The position numbers and the translations under genes are program-made. A DNA stretch of 55,595 nt from an uncultured Winogradskyella sp. (GTDB taxonomy: Bacteria; Bacteroidota; Bacteroidia; Flavobacteriales; Flavobacteriaceae): assembly GCF_947496485.1 (NCBI RefSeq), contig NZ_CANMCZ010000001.1, forward strand, positions 1-55,595, read 5' to 3'. This document shows, one piece after another, positions 54,358-55,595 of this stretch. Under the pieces are notes generated by a model. That model had not been told where the DNA came from and did no database searches. It saw nothing but the letters and a program-made list of their open reading frames with translations. Position 1 is the stretch's first letter; every line of letters starts with the position of its first letter.

Positions 54358-55461
54358 TTAGTAGGTGTTTAAAAGGTCTATTACGGTTTGTACGTCTCTA
54401 TCGGTCATTACAGGACTAATAGGCAAACTTATAATTCTTTTATGAATTTTTTCTGTAAGAGGTAGAACTAAATTAGAAAACACGTTTAGCGCTTGCTGCT
54501 GGTGAGGTGGAATTGGGTAATGGATTAACCATTCGATATGATGTTTATTCAAGAACTTCTTAAAATCATCTCTATCATCTACCTCAATTACAAAAGCATA
54601 AAATACATGGTTTTTAGAGCCATCATAAAATGGTAACTTTAATTTTGAATTATTGACACCTTTTAAATAGGCTTTAGCAATAGTGCGTCTTCTCTCATTG
54701 TCAATATCTAAAGCTTTTAACTTTATACTTAGAAATGCAGCTTGCATATCATCTAAGCGACTATTAAAACCAATGATTCTATTAGTGTACTTTTCTTCAC
54801 TTCCGTAGTTATTTAATAGTCTTAAGGTTTTTGCTAATTCTAAATCATTTGTAGTCACTGCTCCACCATCACCTAATGCACCTAAATTTTTGCTTGGATA
54901 AAAACTAAATGCCGCTGCATGTGATAAATTTCCAGCTTTTAAGGAATTGAAACTTGATTCTGCCCCATGTGCTTGGGCCGCATCTTCCATTAAAAGTAAA
55001 TTACACTCATCAGCAAGTTGTTTTAAACTTTCAACATCAGCTAACTGACCATAAAGATGAACCATTATAATTGCTTTTATATCAGTATCTAATTGGTCTT
55101 TAACTAAATCTGCGGACAGGTTATAAGTTTCTGGATTGGGTTCTACCAAAACAGGAATTAATTTTGCATGCAAAACCGATAACACTGTAGCAATAAATGT
55201 ATTTGCTGGCACAATAACTTTATCACCTTTTTTAAGTTTCCCTAAATGAATATACCCTTTTAATATAAGCGCTAACGCATCTAAACCATTCCCTGTACCA
55301 ACACAATATTTAGTTCCGCAGTATTCCGCATATCCACTTTCAAATTTGGCCACATTATTTCCTAAAATAAAGCGCGAATCATCTAAAGATTTACTAAATG
55401 AATTTTGAAAATCTTCACGAAAACGATTATTGATTTTATGTAAATCTAAAAACTTTATCAT
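54358..55461 (-). CDS. DegT/DnrJ/EryC1/StrS aminotransferase (FdtB-like sugar aminotransferase)
   Basis: A 367-residue PLP enzyme of fold type I. Seen: GTGNGLDALALIL (phosphate loop), PANTFIATVLSVLHAKLIPV, MEDAAQAHGA (Asp binding the pyridine nitrogen) and the Schiff-base lysine Lys191 in FYPSKNLGALGDGGAV, then the conserved GFNSRLDDMQAAFL. It transaminates a dTDP-keto-sugar. The FdtA-like ketoisomerase in this region makes 3-amino-3,6-dideoxyhexose synthesis (FdtB or QdtB type) the best guess. Its ATG overlaps the upstream gene's stop in ATGA, and the flippase start follows at once. Confidence 0.92.
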   Translation of the reverse strand: MIKFLDLHKINNRFREDFQNSFSKSLDDSRFILGNNVAKFESGYAEYCGTKYCVGTGNGLDALALILKGYIHLGKLKKGDKVIVPANTFIATVLSVLHAKLIPVLVEPNPETYNLSADLVKDQLDTDIKAIIMVHLYGQLADVESLKQLADECNLLLMEDAAQAHGAESSFNSLKAGNLSHAAAFSFYPSKNLGALGDGGAVTTNDLELAKTLRLLNNYGSEEKYTNRIIGFNSRLDDMQAAFLSIKLKALDIDNERRRTIAKAYLKGVNNSKLKLPFYDGSKNHVFYAFVIEVDDRDDFKKFLNKHHIEWLIHYPIPPHQQQALNVFSNLVLPLTEKIHKRIISLPISPVMTDRDVQTVIDLLNTY

Positions 55462-55595
55462 ACTAATACATCGTCTAGTAATTTATGGTTCTCTGTCACT
55501 ATTTTATAAAATCCTTGTGTAATAGATCTAGCTCCAAAGCCTTCTTTCCAAAATTGTAAACCTTCATTGATATTTTCACCTGAATTGATATTAGA
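55458..55595 (-). CDS. C-terminal end of a possible sugar N-acyltransferase (partial)
   Basis: The last 45 codons of a gene running in from the right edge end in TGA at 55458-55460, overlapping the aminotransferase ATG. The visible peptide contains GLQFWKEGFGARSITQGFYK, which resembles the tail of GNAT/FemAB-like acyltransferases (a Gly-rich glycan- or peptide-acylating fold). In a FdtA/FdtB pathway the missing step is exactly an N-acyltransferase, which supports the reading. The sequence available is too short for certainty. Confidence 0.5.
   Translation of the reverse strand, partial: SNINSGENINEGLQFWKEGFGARSITQGFYKIVTENHKLLDDVLV

Overview
The window is AT-rich chromosomal DNA from a member of the Bacteroidetes, almost certainly a (probably marine) Flavobacteriaceae. 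The evidence is a type IX secretion sorting tail, TonB-receptor-type barrels, DUF3467 and DUF2851 proteins, TAnnTTTG promoter boxes with an upstream TTTG, and no obvious Shine-Dalgarno usage. The genus cannot be fixed from the sequence alone. I see no insertion sequence, prophage, CRISPR array or recognisable defence system.

Layout: (1) 1-2690 is the 5' part of a very large secreted, Asp-rich, thrombospondin-type-3-like protein running off the left edge, with a strong promoter and a candidate operator. (2) 3116-5455 holds prfC, a small 4Fe-4S protein and a DUF3467 gene, with a perfect bidirectional terminator between the last two. (3) 5546-18881, all on the minus strand, is the information-processing core: tRNA-Thr, tRNA-Tyr, tRNA-Gly, tRNA-Thr, tuf, tRNA-Trp, secE, nusG, rplK, rplA, rplJ, rplL, rpoB, rpoC, followed by a terminator. 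hpf and a Xer-like recombinase lie just upstream. (4) 20377-26588 holds an acyl-CoA dehydrogenase, a three-HhH membrane protein and an alanine/sodium symporter with an unusual insertion (one likely operon), then a K+ channel with a PspC-like protein and a surface-type M57 lipoprotein protease. (5) 26747-38775 is a mixed housekeeping and envelope stretch: DUF2851, a T9SS cargo, a cystathionine beta-synthase-like enzyme, a LolE-like permease diverging from a NamZ-type muramidase, a lipoprotein GDPD, a sterol desaturase, a YkgJ protein, a methyltransferase and an amidohydrolase lipoprotein. (6) 38901-45413 has a plugless TonB-receptor-like barrel downstream of a 1007-residue TPR protein, then a secreted parallel beta-helix protein. 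(7) 45526-55595 is a surface polysaccharide region: methyltransferase-ftsE-GT2-GT2 on the plus strand, and acyltransferase fragment, DegT aminotransferase, two Wzx-like flippases, GT4 and FdtA-like ketoisomerase on the minus strand, with one more GT4 in opposite orientation.

How the genes work together: region 3 couples translation elongation, protein export, transcription elongation and RNA polymerase synthesis in one co-directional block. Region 7 plausibly builds a dTDP-amino-sugar (FdtA ketoisomerase, DegT aminotransferase, N-acyltransferase), adds it to a lipid-linked glycan with the GT2 and GT4 enzymes, and flips it with the Wzx-like proteins. No wholly new system is evident. The most unusual signals are the repeat-flanked promoter at 2749-2791, the tRNA-operon promoter firing into a hairpin, the symporter insertion, the nonstandard channel filter, the tandem flippases, the TPR/barrel pair, and several tightly packed divergent and convergent gene boundaries.
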